This document shows, in pieces, positions 10,879 through 19,841 of a stretch of DNA of 64,000 nucleotides (position 1 is its first letter; each line of letters begins with the position of its first letter). Under the pieces are notes generated by a model. That model was not told the DNA's origin and did no database searches. It saw only the letters and a list, made by a program, of their open reading frames with translations. This stretch comes from Vreelandella jeotgali Hwa. Lineage in GTDB: Bacteria; Pseudomonadota; Gammaproteobacteria; Pseudomonadales; Halomonadaceae. The stretch spans positions 1 through 64,000 of the forward strand of contig NZ_AMQY01000011.1 of the NCBI RefSeq assembly GCF_000334215.1. Reading direction: 5' to 3'. The position numbers and the translations under genes were made by a program.

Positions 10879-11621
10879 GCTTGTCCTCCGCTCAGCCGGT
10901 CGCTGAGGCGCTGGGCTTCCGCGACGTCAAGGCTGCCTTCGTAAATGGCGCGGCCGGTAATTGCGCCCAGGATGCCGTTGTCAGCGGCATGGCTCAGCGC
11001 CTGAATATCATCAAGGTTGGTAATCCCGCCCGAGGCGATTACCGGCAAGCCGCCGTCTCGGGCCAGCGCCGCCGTGGCTTCGACGTTAACGCCCTGCATC
11101 ATGCCGTCCCGGGCGATATCGGTATAGACGATGGCCGAGACGCCGTCGTCGGCAAAGCGCCTGGCCAGATCGGTGGCCCTGACGGTGGATACCTCGGCCC
11201 AGCCGTCGGTGGCCACGAAGCCGTCCCGGGCGTCCAGCCCCACGATGATGCGGCCGGGAAACGCGCGGCACATCTCGCTGACAAACGCCGGCTGCTTCAC
11301 CGCCTGGGTGCCGATGATCACGTAGGACACCCCGGCATTGAGGTAGTGCTCGATGGTTTCGGCATTGCGGATACCGCCGCCGATCTGGATGGGCAGGTCC
11401 GGGTAGGCCCGGGCAATGGCGGTGACCGCCTCGCCGTTGACCGGCCGGCCGGCAAAGGCACCGTTGAGATCGACCAGGTGCAGGCGCCGGGCGCCGGCGT
11501 CGACCCAGCGCGCCGCCATGGCCACCGGGTCGTCGCCGTAGGTGGTGGCGTCGTCCATGCGGCCCTGCTTCAGGCGCACGCACTGGCCGTCTTTCAGATC
11601 AATCGCGGGGATGACTAGCAT
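10875..11621 (-). CDS. hisA: Phosphoribosylformimino-5-aminoimidazole carboxamide ribotide isomerase
   Basis: A 248-residue (beta/alpha)8 barrel that isomerises ProFAR to PRFAR in histidine synthesis. It starts [20 protein letters not shown], with catalytic Asp8 in AIDLKDG. The second catalytic Asp is in YTDIARDGM, and the phosphate site is IQIGGGIRN and IASGGI. It sits between hisH (34-base gap) and hisF (4-base overlap). Typical length. Confidence 0.97.
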   Translation of the reverse strand: MLVIPAIDLKDGQCVRLKQGRMDDATTYGDDPVAMAARWVDAGARRLHLVDLNGAFAGRPVNGEAVTAIARAYPDLPIQIGGGIRNAETIEHYLNAGVSYVIIGTQAVKQPAFVSEMCRAFPGRIIVGLDARDGFVATDGWAEVSTVRATDLARRFADDGVSAIVYTDIARDGMMQGVNVEATAALARDGGLPVIASGGITNLDDIQALSHAADNGILGAITGRAIYEGSLDVAEAQRLSDRLSGGQA

Positions 11622-11655
11622 GTCAGTGTTACCTTGTTAAAGCGCGCAGGGCGGA

Positions 11656-12297
11656 TCAGGGCGACCAGGTCACGAAATTTTCCAGTAGCTTGAGGCCGGC
11701 GCGCGAGCTCTTTTCCGGGTGAAACTGTACGGCAAAGGTGGATTCGTGACCAATGGCGACGTGGGCGTTGATGTGGCCGTACCGGGTCGAGCCGAGAACG
11801 TCGGCTTCCTCGGCCGCCTCCACGTAGTAGCTGTGGACAAAGTAAAAGTGTTCGTGGCTGTCGATGCCTTCCCACAGCGGATGGTCGCCGCGCTGATCGA
11901 CGAGATTCCAGCCCATGTGCGGTACTTTCAGCCGGGCATTGTTGTGGTCGCGCATGCCGTCGGGGAAGCGCCTGACCTCGCCCTTGAACGTGCCCAGGCA
12001 GGTGACACCGCCGCTTTCCGCGCTGTGTTCCAGCAGCATTTGCTGACCCACGCAGACGCCCAGCAGGGGCTTGCCCTGGCGGGCGAGGACGTCTTCCACC
12101 AGGCCGCGCAGATCCAGGCGCTCCAGCTCGCCCATGCAGTCGCGGATGGCGCCCTGGCCGGGCAGGACCAGACGCGTTGCGCCCTTGATGCAGCGCGAAT
12201 CCCGGGTAATGATCACCTTCTCGTGGGTGACGTGCTCCAGCGCCTTGGCGACGGAGTGCAGGTTGCCCATTCCATAGTCGATGACGGCAATGGTCAT
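11656..12297 (-). CDS. hisH: Imidazole glycerol phosphate synthase, glutaminase subunit
   Basis: A 213-residue class I glutamine amidotransferase that channels ammonia to HisF. It starts MTIAVIDYGMGNLHSV, as usual for HisH. The nucleophile Cys is in LGVCVGQQMLLE and the His/Glu pair is in VQFHPEKSS, so the triad is complete, in contrast to the other amidotransferase-like protein at 8108-8797. The ATG at 12297 follows an AAGGAG-like site. It is ten bases downstream of hisB. Confidence 0.96.
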   Translation of the reverse strand: MTIAVIDYGMGNLHSVAKALEHVTHEKVIITRDSRCIKGATRLVLPGQGAIRDCMGELERLDLRGLVEDVLARQGKPLLGVCVGQQMLLEHSAESGGVTCLGTFKGEVRRFPDGMRDHNNARLKVPHMGWNLVDQRGDHPLWEGIDSHEHFYFVHSYYVEAAEEADVLGSTRYGHINAHVAIGHESTFAVQFHPEKSSRAGLKLLENFVTWSP

Positions 12298-12307
12298 GGC
12301 GTGCTCC

Positions 12308-12901
12308 TTATAAACGGCCTTTGGTCGACGGCATCTGCCCGGCCATGCGCGGATCCTCGGCGACCGCCATGCGCAGCGCGCGGCCGAACGCCTTGAAAAG
12401 GGTTTCGGCCTGGTGATGCACGTTGGTGCCCTTGAGGTTGTCGAGGTGCAGCGTGACCGCCGCGTGGTTGACAAAGCCCTGGAAAAACTCCTGAAACAGC
12501 TGGGTATCCATCGACCCCACCGTGTCCCGGGTGAAGGCCACGTCCATGAACAGCCCCGCGCGTCCGGAGAAGTCCACGACCACCCGCGAGAGCGCTTCGT
12601 CCAGCGGCACATAGGCGTGGCCATAGCGATAAATGCCGCGCTTGTCGCCAATCGCCCGGGCAAACGCCTGCCCCAGGGTGATGCCGACATCTTCCACCGT
12701 ATGGTGGTCGTCGATATGCGTATCCCCCGTGGCGCTGATATCCAGATCAATCAGGCCGTGGCGGGCGATCTGGTCGAGCATGTGATCGAGAAAGGGCACG
12801 CCGGTTTCGCCGTTGAGTCGGCCGGCACCGTCGAGATCCACGCCGACCCTGACCTGCGTTTCCTGAGTGTCACGGCTGACCGTGGCGCTACGCGCTGACA
12901 T
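12308..12901 (-). CDS. hisB: Imidazoleglycerol-phosphate dehydratase (monofunctional)
   Basis: A 197-residue dehydratase converting imidazole glycerol phosphate to imidazole acetol phosphate. Diagnostic metal-binding motifs are [16 protein letters not shown] (about 37-52), [11 protein letters not shown] (about 67-77) and [15 protein letters not shown] near the C terminus. It lacks the N-terminal histidinol-phosphate phosphatase domain of the enterobacterial fusion, as in pseudomonads. The start is at 12901, just after CAGGAGAACC. It is the first gene of the hisBHAF operon; a -10-like TATAAT about 200 bases upstream may be the promoter. Confidence 0.96.
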   Translation of the reverse strand: MSARSATVSRDTQETQVRVGVDLDGAGRLNGETGVPFLDHMLDQIARHGLIDLDISATGDTHIDDHHTVEDVGITLGQAFARAIGDKRGIYRYGHAYVPLDEALSRVVVDFSGRAGLFMDVAFTRDTVGSMDTQLFQEFFQGFVNHAAVTLHLDNLKGTNVHHQAETLFKAFGRALRMAVAEDPRMAGQMPSTKGRL

Positions 12902-13098
12902 GATGGTTCTCCTGCGCAAGGGCGCCCCCGTGGGCGACGCCGGTGGCAACCCGCACCCTTTGGCGCGGTAAACAGGTCAGCGCCCGGCGGGCTTCGGCAA
13001 GGAAGGCCCGGCAAGGCGCAGACCACCGGATGAGCAGGGCAAACCTGCGAATCAAGCGACTGTGACTCAAATATGGCTCCAGGATGAGTCGAGCCGCC

Positions 13099-13104
13099 AT
13101 TATA
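13099..13104 (-). promoter_or_regulatory. Candidate -10 element of the hisB operon
   Basis: TATAAT is present on the minus strand about 197 bases upstream of hisB. No good -35 hexamer sits 16-18 bases further upstream, so the assignment rests on the perfect -10 and its location. The long leader shows no His-rich leader peptide or attenuator. Confidence 0.4.
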
Positions 13105-13180
13105 GTGAATCCGCCCGCCCATCGGCTACAATGGCCGGACAATACTCGCCTGACAGACCGGGCCAGGAGGACGATACGTC

Positions 13181-13630
13181 ATGCCGGTGACACTGCAGCA
13201 CCTTGATCAGAGCCGCTGGGAAGAGGACGCCCAGGCGCGGCAGGATCTGATACGCATCTACCTTGACGCGCCCGCCGAGCGCATGGCGGATACCGCCGCT
13301 GAGCCGTTTATCCGGCAGCGGCTGCAAGCGGGGAACGGTTTTGCCTGCGCGCACTTCAACGCTCGCCTGCTGGGTGCGGTGGTGTTGGCGCCGGCGGCCA
13401 ACGGCGACTGGTGGCTGAGCGACCTGTGCGTGCGCGCCACAACGCGGCGGCGCGGCGTGGGCACGCGGCTCATGGCGCTGGTGGCCGCCGAAGCGCACGC
13501 CGAGGGGCACGACCTGCGCGTTGCCAACGCCACCTTGACCCATGCCGATCGCATGCTGATGTCGCGCCTGGGCTATCGGCCCGACGGCGACGAGAGCCTG
13601 ATACTGGCTGCACAAGGAGCCACACCATGA
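13181..13630 (+). CDS. PanZ/PanM-like GNAT protein (acetyl-CoA sensor family)
   Basis: A 149-residue GNAT-fold protein. The segment FACAHFNARLLGAVVL aligns with the PanZ-typical YAARFNERLLAAVRV, and LCVRATTRRRGVGTRLM is the acetyl-CoA pyrophosphate-binding motif (R/QxxGxG). PanZ binds acetyl-CoA and promotes self-cleavage of aspartate decarboxylase PanD, setting beta-alanine and CoA supply; that role is inferred. It is somewhat longer than E. coli PanZ (127). The stop overlaps the asmA start (ATGA). An ordinary N-acetyltransferase is the alternative. Confidence 0.65.
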   Translation: MPVTLQHLDQSRWEEDAQARQDLIRIYLDAPAERMADTAAEPFIRQRLQAGNGFACAHFNARLLGAVVLAPAANGDWWLSDLCVRATTRRRGVGTRLMALVAAEAHAEGHDLRVANATLTHADRMLMSRLGYRPDGDESLILAAQGATP

Positions 13631-15921
13631 AGCAGGTCCTGCGCATTTTGCTCGCCGCCGTGGGGATTCTCGGCGTGGTCGCCGTGGCGGCGGTGGTCTA
13701 CGTCACGACCTTTCTGGACCCGGAAGACTTCAAGCCCCGCCTGACCGCCGTGGTTGAAGACTATACCGGGCTCAACGTCGAGCTGGACGGTGCCCTGTCG
13801 TGGTCGTTTTATCCGCGTATCGGCGTGAGCGTGGAAAAGACCCGCGCCTGGCTGAGCGACCAGGCGGATGACGCGGACCCCTTTGCCGCGGTAGACCGCG
13901 CCGAGGTCAGCGTTGCCTTTGCCCCGCTGCTGCGCGGTGAAATCGCCGTGGACGGCCTGACGCTAGACGGTATGCGTCTGAACCTGCGCCGTGACACCCA
14001 GGGCGAGGGCAACTGGGAGCCGCTGCTGGAGCGCATGGCCGAGCGCGATGAAAAGGCGGAAACCGTGCTGGCCCCCGCCAGCGCCGGGCCGAACGCCGAT
14101 GCCGGCAGCCTGGACGTCGCCTTGAGCATTGCCAGCGTCAATATCAACAACGCCGATATCAGCCTGCGCGATGCCCAAAGCGACACCTTCTGGCACGCGG
14201 AAGAGCTCAACATCAGCGGCAGCAACGTCAATCCCCGGGACGCCTTTCCGCTCAAGGTGATGCTGACACTCAATCGTCACGACACCCTGGACGCCGAAGT
14301 GCTGGCGCAGCCGCCGGATTTCAGCAGTGAAATCAACCTGGATACGCGTTTCAACCTGGCGCTGGCCGAGCACCGCTTCACCATGGACAAGCCGGTGCTG
14401 ACCACGCGAAACCGCCTTGAACCCGAGCAAAAGCCCCAGGAGCTGAGTCTTGAAGCCGGCCGCGTCGAGGCCAGTCTCGATGCTCAGCAGCTTGCGGTGA
14501 CCGATGGCATCGTGAAGGCCACCCTGCATCATCCGCAAAACTGGAAGGGCGGGCTGGCGCTGGCGCTCAAGTTTGCGCTGGAAGGCGACTGGGATGCCCG
14601 GACGGCCACCCTCAGCGACCTCCAGCTCAGCGGCCCCGACGGTCTTGACGCCAGCGGTCGGCTGCAGCTGGATAACTGGCTGAGCGATCTGCACTACGCC
14701 GGCAAGGTAACGCTCTCGCCGCTGTCGCTGCGCCCCTGGCTGGCTCGTGCCGGGGTTGAGCTGAATACGCGCAACCCCGGCGCGCTGTCCGATGTGGCGC
14801 TGACCAGCCCCATCGAGGGCGACGCCGAGACCCTACGCCTGCCCGAGCTGTCGCTGGTCGTGGATGACACCACCCTGACCGGCCGGCTGGCCGCCGGGCT
14901 GGATGGCACCGCGCTTGATATGGACCTGGAAGGCGACACGCTCAACGTCGACCGCTACCTGCCCGCGCCGCCAACAGACGATCAGGCCGGATTCGGTCTG
15001 GTGCGCCGGGCGCTGGCCGACGAGCCGGCGCTGCTGCCCCGGGAGTTACTGAACGGGCTGGACCTCGACGCCGCGCTGACGCTGGAGTCGCTGACGCTTA
15101 GCGGGCTGACCTTTGACCAGCCAACGCTGCGCCTGAAAGGGCAGGACGGTGTTCAGCGGCTCGACGCCTTCGAGGCCGGTTTTTACGACGGCTCGTTGAA
15201 CGCCACGGGTCGCGTGGACGCGCGCCAGGAGCCGCTGGCGTGGAGGCTGGCGCCGCGTGTCTCGCGGGTGAAAACCGCACCGCTGCTGGACGCGCTGGGC
15301 AAGCGCGACGCCGCGCTCAGTGGCCGGCTCAACGCCAGCGGCGAATTCACCACCCGGGGCAATACCCGCGCCGATCTTGTGCGCCGGCTGAACGGCAGCG
15401 CCAGAGTCGAGTTGAATGACGGCGCCATTGCTGACGTCAACGTCTCGCAGCAGCTGTGCGAGGCGGTCGCCGGTCTGCAGGGCCGCGAAACCCGCCGCGA
15501 ATGGCGAGACAAGACCCGTTTTGACCACGCGGCGGCCACCTTCGACGTGCGCGACGGCGTGGTGCACAGCGACGACGTGCGCGTTAGCGTACCGGGTATC
15601 AACGTCAACGGCGAAGGCCGTTACGACCTCGGTCGGCAGCGGTTCGATGTTCTGGCCGGCATCCGCCTGGTCAATACCGCCGACGCCGCCTGCAAGGTCA
15701 ACCCGCGGCTGGAACAGCTGGCGCTGCCGGTGCGCTGCGAAGGCGCTACCGACGCCGACCCGGGCGAGTGGTGTAGCATCGACCGCGACGCCTTCAAGGA
15801 AAACGTGGGCCGCCAGCTGGGCGATGAGGTGGAAAACCGCCTGAAGGACAAGCTTGATGAAGAGCTGGGCGATGGCGCGGCCGACGAGCTGCGCGATGGC
15901 CTGAAGCGTCTTTTTGACTAA
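13627..15921 (+). CDS. asmA: AsmA family inner-membrane protein
   Basis: A 764-residue protein with one N-terminal transmembrane helix (LLAAVGILGVVAVAAVVYV, about residues 8-26). It then has the AsmA signature FLDPEDFKPRLTAVVEDYTG and LSWSFYPRIGVSVEKT, and a long beta-rich periplasmic part ending in the AsmA C-terminal region. A run of acidic and basic residues (EVENRLKDKLDEELG) closes it. AsmA-like proteins are bridge-like periplasmic proteins linked to phospholipid transport between the membranes. It is translationally coupled to the PanZ-like gene upstream (4-base overlap), and mutY starts 14 bases after it. Confidence 0.88.
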   Translation: MKQVLRILLAAVGILGVVAVAAVVYVTTFLDPEDFKPRLTAVVEDYTGLNVELDGALSWSFYPRIGVSVEKTRAWLSDQADDADPFAAVDRAEVSVAFAPLLRGEIAVDGLTLDGMRLNLRRDTQGEGNWEPLLERMAERDEKAETVLAPASAGPNADAGSLDVALSIASVNINNADISLRDAQSDTFWHAEELNISGSNVNPRDAFPLKVMLTLNRHDTLDAEVLAQPPDFSSEINLDTRFNLALAEHRFTMDKPVLTTRNRLEPEQKPQELSLEAGRVEASLDAQQLAVTDGIVKATLHHPQNWKGGLALALKFALEGDWDARTATLSDLQLSGPDGLDASGRLQLDNWLSDLHYAGKVTLSPLSLRPWLARAGVELNTRNPGALSDVALTSPIEGDAETLRLPELSLVVDDTTLTGRLAAGLDGTALDMDLEGDTLNVDRYLPAPPTDDQAGFGLVRRALADEPALLPRELLNGLDLDAALTLESLTLSGLTFDQPTLRLKGQDGVQRLDAFEAGFYDGSLNATGRVDARQEPLAWRLAPRVSRVKTAPLLDALGKRDAALSGRLNASGEFTTRGNTRADLVRRLNGSARVELNDGAIADVNVSQQLCEAVAGLQGRETRREWRDKTRFDHAAATFDVRDGVVHSDDVRVSVPGINVNGEGRYDLGRQRFDVLAGIRLVNTADAACKVNPRLEQLALPVRCEGATDADPGEWCSIDRDAFKENVGRQLGDEVENRLKDKLDEELGDGAADELRDGLKRLFD

Positions 15922-15934
15922 CGCCGGAGGTGCC

Positions 15935-17050
15935 GTGACCCGACCCGCGCCGGACAGGCCCGCGCCCGTTCTCGATGCCGCCACCTTCCAGCAGCGTCTG
16001 CTGGACTGGTTTGACCGCCACGGCCGCCACGACCTGCCCTGGCAGGCGCCGCGCACGCCGTACCGCGTCTGGGTGTCGGAAATCATGCTGCAGCAGACGC
16101 AGGTCGCCACCGTGATCGGCTACTTCGAGCGCTTCATGCAGCGTTTTCCCACGCTTGCCGACCTGGCCGCGGCTCCGCAGGACGAGGTGCTGCATCTGTG
16201 GACCGGGCTGGGCTATTACGCCCGGGCGCGCAACCTGCACAAGGCGGCCCGGGTCGTGGTGGAGGAATACGGCGGCGAGCTGCCGGTCGCAAGTGTGGAT
16301 GAGCTCACCGCGCTGCCGGGCATCGGCCGCTCCACCGCCGGAGCCATCGTGGCCCAGAGCACTGGCGCGCGCGCCGTAATGCTCGACGGCAACGTCAAGC
16401 GCACGCTCACCCGCCTGCACGCGGTGGCAGGCTGGCCCGGACGACCGGCGGTGGAGCGCGACCTCTGGGCGCTCGCCGACCACTACACGCCGGATACCCG
16501 GCTGGCCGACTACACCCAGGCGATGATGGATCTGGGCGCTACCCTGTGCAAACGCGGCCGGCCGGACTGCGCGGTCTGCCCGTTCAACGACGTCTGCCGG
16601 GCCCACGCTCAGGGCGAGGAACGCCGCTACCCCGAGTCCAAACCCAAAAAGGCTATCCCCACGCGCGAGACCCTGATGCTGATGCTGCACGACGGGGCCG
16701 GGCGCATCTGGCTGGAGCAGCGCCCGCCCGCCGGGCTTTGGGGCGGGCTCTGGTGTCTGCCGCAGTTCGACACCCACGAACAGCTCAACGACTGGCTGGA
16801 CTGCCACGTCGACGCCCCCGAGCCCGAACCGGCGCGGCCCGGTTTTACCCACGCTTTCAGTCATTTCCGTCTGGCGATTACGCCCCGGCCGGTAGCCTGT
16901 CGCGACCTCCTCGAGGTGCGTGAAGGCGGCCTCTGGTACGACGTCGGCCAGCCGCCGGCGCTGGGGCTGGCGGCCCCGGTCAAGCGTCTGCTGGCCGAGT
17001 TTGCCGCCGAGCGGGCGCCATTTCGCCTGACCGGTGATACTTATGGATAA
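15935..17050 (+). CDS. mutY: A/G-specific adenine glycosylase MutY
   Basis: A 371-residue base-excision repair enzyme removing adenine mispaired with 8-oxoguanine. The catalytic Glu is in SEIMLQQTQV, the helix-hairpin-helix is LPGIGRSTAGAI, and the catalytic Asp is in LDGNVKRTLTR. The 4Fe-4S cluster motif C-x6-C-x2-C-x5-C appears as CKRGRPDCAVCPFNDVC. A C-terminal NUDIX-like domain follows. The start is taken as GTG 15935, seven codons inside the longest ORF, because GGAGG lies just upstream and the extension overlaps asmA. yggX follows after 61 bases, the usual partner order. Confidence 0.96.
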   Translation: MTRPAPDRPAPVLDAATFQQRLLDWFDRHGRHDLPWQAPRTPYRVWVSEIMLQQTQVATVIGYFERFMQRFPTLADLAAAPQDEVLHLWTGLGYYARARNLHKAARVVVEEYGGELPVASVDELTALPGIGRSTAGAIVAQSTGARAVMLDGNVKRTLTRLHAVAGWPGRPAVERDLWALADHYTPDTRLADYTQAMMDLGATLCKRGRPDCAVCPFNDVCRAHAQGEERRYPESKPKKAIPTRETLMLMLHDGAGRIWLEQRPPAGLWGGLWCLPQFDTHEQLNDWLDCHVDAPEPEPARPGFTHAFSHFRLAITPRPVACRDLLEVREGGLWYDVGQPPALGLAAPVKRLLAEFAAERAPFRLTGDTYG

Positions 17051-17111
17051 TCTGTCCGGCCGTGCGTAGCCTGTTATCCGAATCCGTATGCATTGCTGCA
17101 AGGAGTCAGCC

Positions 17112-17384
17112 ATGAGTCAGACCGTATTTTGCCGCAAATATCAGCAGGACATGGAAGCGTTGCCGTTTCCGCCGCTGCCCGGCGAGAAAGGCCAGCAAAT
17201 CCAGGCGAACGTCTCCAAACAGGCATGGGACGAATGGCAGGCGCTGCAGACCCGCCTGATCAACGAGCAGCACCTGAATATGCTCGACCCCGATGCCCGG
17301 GCCTATTTGATGGATCAGATGGAGCGCTTTCTGGATAACCGCGAAACCGACCGCGCGGAAGGCTATGTGCCGCCCGAAACCTGA
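17112..17384 (+). CDS. yggX: YggX, probable Fe(2+)-trafficking protein
   Basis: A 90-residue protein with the family N terminus MSQTVFCRKYQQDMEALP, containing the single conserved Cys7, then PFPPLPGEKGQ and the helical VSKQAWDEWQALQTRLINE segment. The YggX family protects Fe-S enzymes and is linked to oxidative resistance and MutY. The length is standard. The ATG at 17112 is preferred over one eight codons upstream because AAGGAG precedes it and the family start matches. Confidence 0.95.
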   Translation: MSQTVFCRKYQQDMEALPFPPLPGEKGQQIQANVSKQAWDEWQALQTRLINEQHLNMLDPDARAYLMDQMERFLDNRETDRAEGYVPPET

Positions 17385-17490
17385 ACGTCTCGGCGGGTTG
17401 ATGCTGCGCCAAACGCCAGGCGCGTAGAACATGAACGGCGAAAATGAAAGGCTGTATCCCGGCAGGCGGTGAAGAAAGTTGCCGAGGGTA

Positions 17491-17519
17491 TTGACGCCGG
17501 GCGCCGGTTTTAGTTTAAT
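17491..17519 (+). promoter_or_regulatory. Strong sigma-70 promoter of the tRNA cluster
   Basis: TTGACG (17491-17496) and TTTAAT (17514-17519) are separated by exactly 17 bases, each matching consensus at five of six positions. A GC-rich discriminator follows, as in stringently controlled stable-RNA promoters. The first tRNA starts 20 bases after the -10 element. Confidence 0.82.
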
Positions 17520-17538
17520 ACGCTCCGTTGGCGCGGCA

Positions 17539-17614
17539 GGCCGGATAGCTCAGTTGGTAGAGCAGTGGATTGAAAATCCTCGTGTCGGCGGTTCGATTCC
17601 GTCTCCGGCCACCA
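17539..17614 (+). tRNA. tRNA-Phe (GAA)
   Basis: A 76-nt cloverleaf with encoded CCA. The acceptor stem GGCCGGA pairs with TCCGGCC, the anticodon loop is TTGAAAA with anticodon GAA, and the T loop is TTCGATT. The anticodon stem GTGGA/TCCTC has a T-T opposition at positions 28 and 42, where a base pair is expected; all other stems pair, allowing G-T. It is the first of three tRNAs. Confidence 0.95.
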
Positions 17615-17626
17615 ACCGCCAACCGT

Positions 17627-17701
17627 TGGGGTATAGCCAAGTGGTAAGGCACCGGTTTTTGGTATCGGTATGCGCAGGTTCGAATCCTGCTACCCCAGCC
17701 A
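17627..17701 (+). tRNA. tRNA-Gln (TTG)
   Basis: A 75-nt cloverleaf with encoded CCA: acceptor TGGGGTA/TACCCCA, D arm GCCA/AGGC, anticodon loop TTTTGGT (anticodon TTG), T arm GCAGG/CCTGC. The U at position 1 and weak first pair are typical of tRNA-Gln. Its wobble U is a predicted substrate of the MnmH encoded at 6971-8077. Confidence 0.96.
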
Positions 17702-17748
17702 TTATTCCGACAATGACCGCAAGCGGTGATTAACAGGATAATGCCTGA

Positions 17749-17824
<76 letters not shown>

Positions 17825-17865
17825 CGCGAAAGGCCGCGTTACCAATGCCTTGCAGACAATCAAAA

Positions 17866-17889
17866 GCCGCCCTTCGGGGCGGCTTTTTT
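17866..17889 (+). terminator. Rho-independent terminator of the tRNA cluster
   Basis: The stem GCCGCCC / GGGCGGC with a TTCG tetraloop is followed by TTTTTT. This is a strong canonical terminator. Confidence 0.95.
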
Positions 17890-18338
17890 GTTTTACGTAA
17901 ATCCTTACGTAGATCCTTTATTTTCCTGTGGGTTTTTTATGGGCTTTTTATGTGACCTGCCCGGTGTTACGGGGCTGGGCCCATACCCTGGGGTAGAGAG
18001 CCTGAAGCCGACAGCGATTACGTCTATCGTCTAAGGCGTTAATCCTTTCCTGCATGTCATATATCTTCTATTTTGCCTTGGTGAACGCAAAAAACGATGT
18101 CGAAGGCCGATAGGCTGGTGAAAATTGCTTTTATGCTTTTACTGCCGCCGGTTCGACTGCATAACGACAATGATTCATCCCACAGGGTCTGTCTGCACCG
18201 GATTTATCCGCACAAGGCTTACTTCGTACAGGGTCTTTTCTACCCATAGCGCGTCCACAAAGAACGCATCCACAAGAAACGTACCCCCAAAAAGCGTATT
18301 CAGACAAAACGCATTCCTACAAGACAAGGATCAATGGC
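17890..18338. other. 449-base intergenic region with short tandem duplications
   Basis: No gene is supported here. It holds two tandem pairs, TTACGTAAATCC/TTACGTAGATCC (17893-17916) and TGGGTTTTTTA/TGGGCTTTTTA (17929-17950), and a longer degenerate array at 18249-18324 just ahead of the nhaC-like gene. It probably also contains the promoter of the nhaC-kbl-tdh operon, but no convincing -35/-10 pair was picked out. A weak ORF at 18125-18577 overlaps nhaC and is not believed. Confidence 0.6.
18249..18324. repeat. Degenerate ~15-bp tandem array upstream of nhaC-kbl-tdh
   Basis: Five imperfect units follow one another: GCGCGTCCACAAAGA, ACGCATCCACAAGAA, ACGTACCCCCAAAAAG, CGTATTCAGACAAA, ACGCATTCCTACAAGA. 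The array ends 14 bases before the nhaC start codon, so it is part of the mRNA leader or promoter region. The purine-rich ACAAGACAAGGA at its end may provide the ribosome-binding site. Confidence 0.65.
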
Positions 18339-19841
18339 ATGGCAGAGACATCCGCATCGCCAGGGCAGGAACAGCCGCCCGTGGCTTCCCTGTCGTTTCG
18401 TTTCGGCGCTCTGGGCGCCGCTATTCCGCTGGCATTTTTTGTCGTCTGGGCGATCACCATCAGTGTGCTGGGCCTGTCGTCGGAACTCGGCCTGGTCATG
18501 GGCGCGCTGTTCGGCATTATTCTTGGGCTTTTCTGCTGTGTAAGCCGCTGGTCGGATTATGCCAACGGCCTGTTTGAAGGCATGACCCAGCCGGTGGGCG
18601 TCGTCGCCATCGTTGCCTGGTTTTTTGCCGGCATGTTCGCCCAGGTGCTGCAGGTCGGCGGCCTGGTTGAAGGGCTGGTATGGCTAGGCGGCGTATCCGA
18701 CGTGACCGGGGGGCTCTTTGTCGCCATGACGTTCGTGCTCGCGGGGGTTTTCTCCACCGCCGTGGGCACCGGCTACGGCACCACGGTGGCGTTCTGTACG
18801 CTGATGTACCCCGCCGGAGTGGCCGTGGGCAGCGACCCGATCATGCTGTTTGCCGCGATTCTTTCCGGGGCGATCTTTGGCGACAACTTGGCGCCGGTGT
18901 CGGACACCACCATCGTCTCTGCCACCACCCAGGGTGCCGATGTGCCCGGCGTGGTGCGCAGCCGCTTCAAGTATTCCATTGCCGCGGCAATTCCCACGGC
19001 CATCCTGTTTGCCATGTTCGGTGGCGGTGGCGACGCCAGCTTTGCTGATCCGGCCGCCCTCGAAGAGATGATGAGCTCTACCGACCCCATGGGGCTGTTG
19101 ATGCTTATCCCCTTTGCTCTGGTGTTGATTCTGGCGCTGTCCGGTCAGCACCTGCTGACCTCGCTGACCTGGGGTATCATTACCTCGATTCCGGTGATTC
19201 TGCTGTCCGGCACCGGATCGCTGGGCGATATCATCGGCTTTGATCCCGACGCCGACACGGTGATGACCGGCGCGCTGGTGCAGGGGGTCCAGGGCTACGT
19301 CAATATGGCGATCCTGATCCTGCTGATTGTCGCCTCGGCCTATCTGCTCAAGCTGGGCGGCACCATGGAAGTGGTCACCGGCAAGCTGGTGGCCTGGATC
19401 AAGCAGTCCGTGCGCAAGGCCGAGCTGGCCATCTGGGGCATCGTCGCGCTGTTGAACACCGCGATTACCATCAACACCGCCGCCGAAATCGCCGCCGCGC
19501 CCTTCGTACGCGAGCTGGGCGAGCGCTACCGGATTCACCGCTATCGCCGGGCCAACATGCTCGACGCCATGACCTCGGCGCTGGGCTACATCTTCCCCTG
19601 GGGCGCGCCGGTGCTGCTCGGCTGGTCGACCATCAAACTGATGCAGGATACCTACGAATGGCTGCCGAGCGTGGCGCCCACCGAGGTATTCCCGTTTGTC
19701 TTCCAGGGCTGGCTGCTGGTCGTGATCATGCTGGGAGCGGTACTGACCGGCTGGGGCCGGCGCTATGAAGGCCCGGGCGGCAAGGAACTCAAGCATCCGC
19801 CGGAAGACGCCACGCAGAATGTAAACGAGGAAGAGGTATGA
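18339..19841 (+). CDS. NhaC family Na+/H+ antiporter-like membrane protein
   Basis: A 500-residue integral membrane protein with about 11-12 hydrophobic segments. The family-typical half-site motifs are [21 protein letters not shown] (residues about 139-159), [15 protein letters not shown], and in the second half [20 protein letters not shown]. NhaC relatives exchange Na+ for H+ or for organic anions such as malate/lactate. The stop overlaps the kbl start (ATGA), so it is translationally coupled to threonine catabolism. A substrate linked to that pathway is therefore as likely as plain pH or sodium homeostasis. Confidence 0.85.
   Translation: MAETSASPGQEQPPVASLSFRFGALGAAIPLAFFVVWAITISVLGLSSELGLVMGALFGIILGLFCCVSRWSDYANGLFEGMTQPVGVVAIVAWFFAGMFAQVLQVGGLVEGLVWLGGVSDVTGGLFVAMTFVLAGVFSTAVGTGYGTTVAFCTLMYPAGVAVGSDPIMLFAAILSGAIFGDNLAPVSDTTIVSATTQGADVPGVVRSRFKYSIAAAIPTAILFAMFGGGGDASFADPAALEEMMSSTDPMGLLMLIPFALVLILALSGQHLLTSLTWGIITSIPVILLSGTGSLGDIIGFDPDADTVMTGALVQGVQGYVNMAILILLIVASAYLLKLGGTMEVVTGKLVAWIKQSVRKAELAIWGIVALLNTAITINTAAEIAAAPFVRELGERYRIHRYRRANMLDAMTSALGYIFPWGAPVLLGWSTIKLMQDTYEWLPSVAPTEVFPFVFQGWLLVVIMLGAVLTGWGRRYEGPGGKELKHPPEDATQNVNEEEV

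Noticed and set aside
12902-13092. Histidine leader peptide and attenuator in the hisB leader
   Set aside because: No short ORF with consecutive His codons and no terminator/antiterminator pair was seen.
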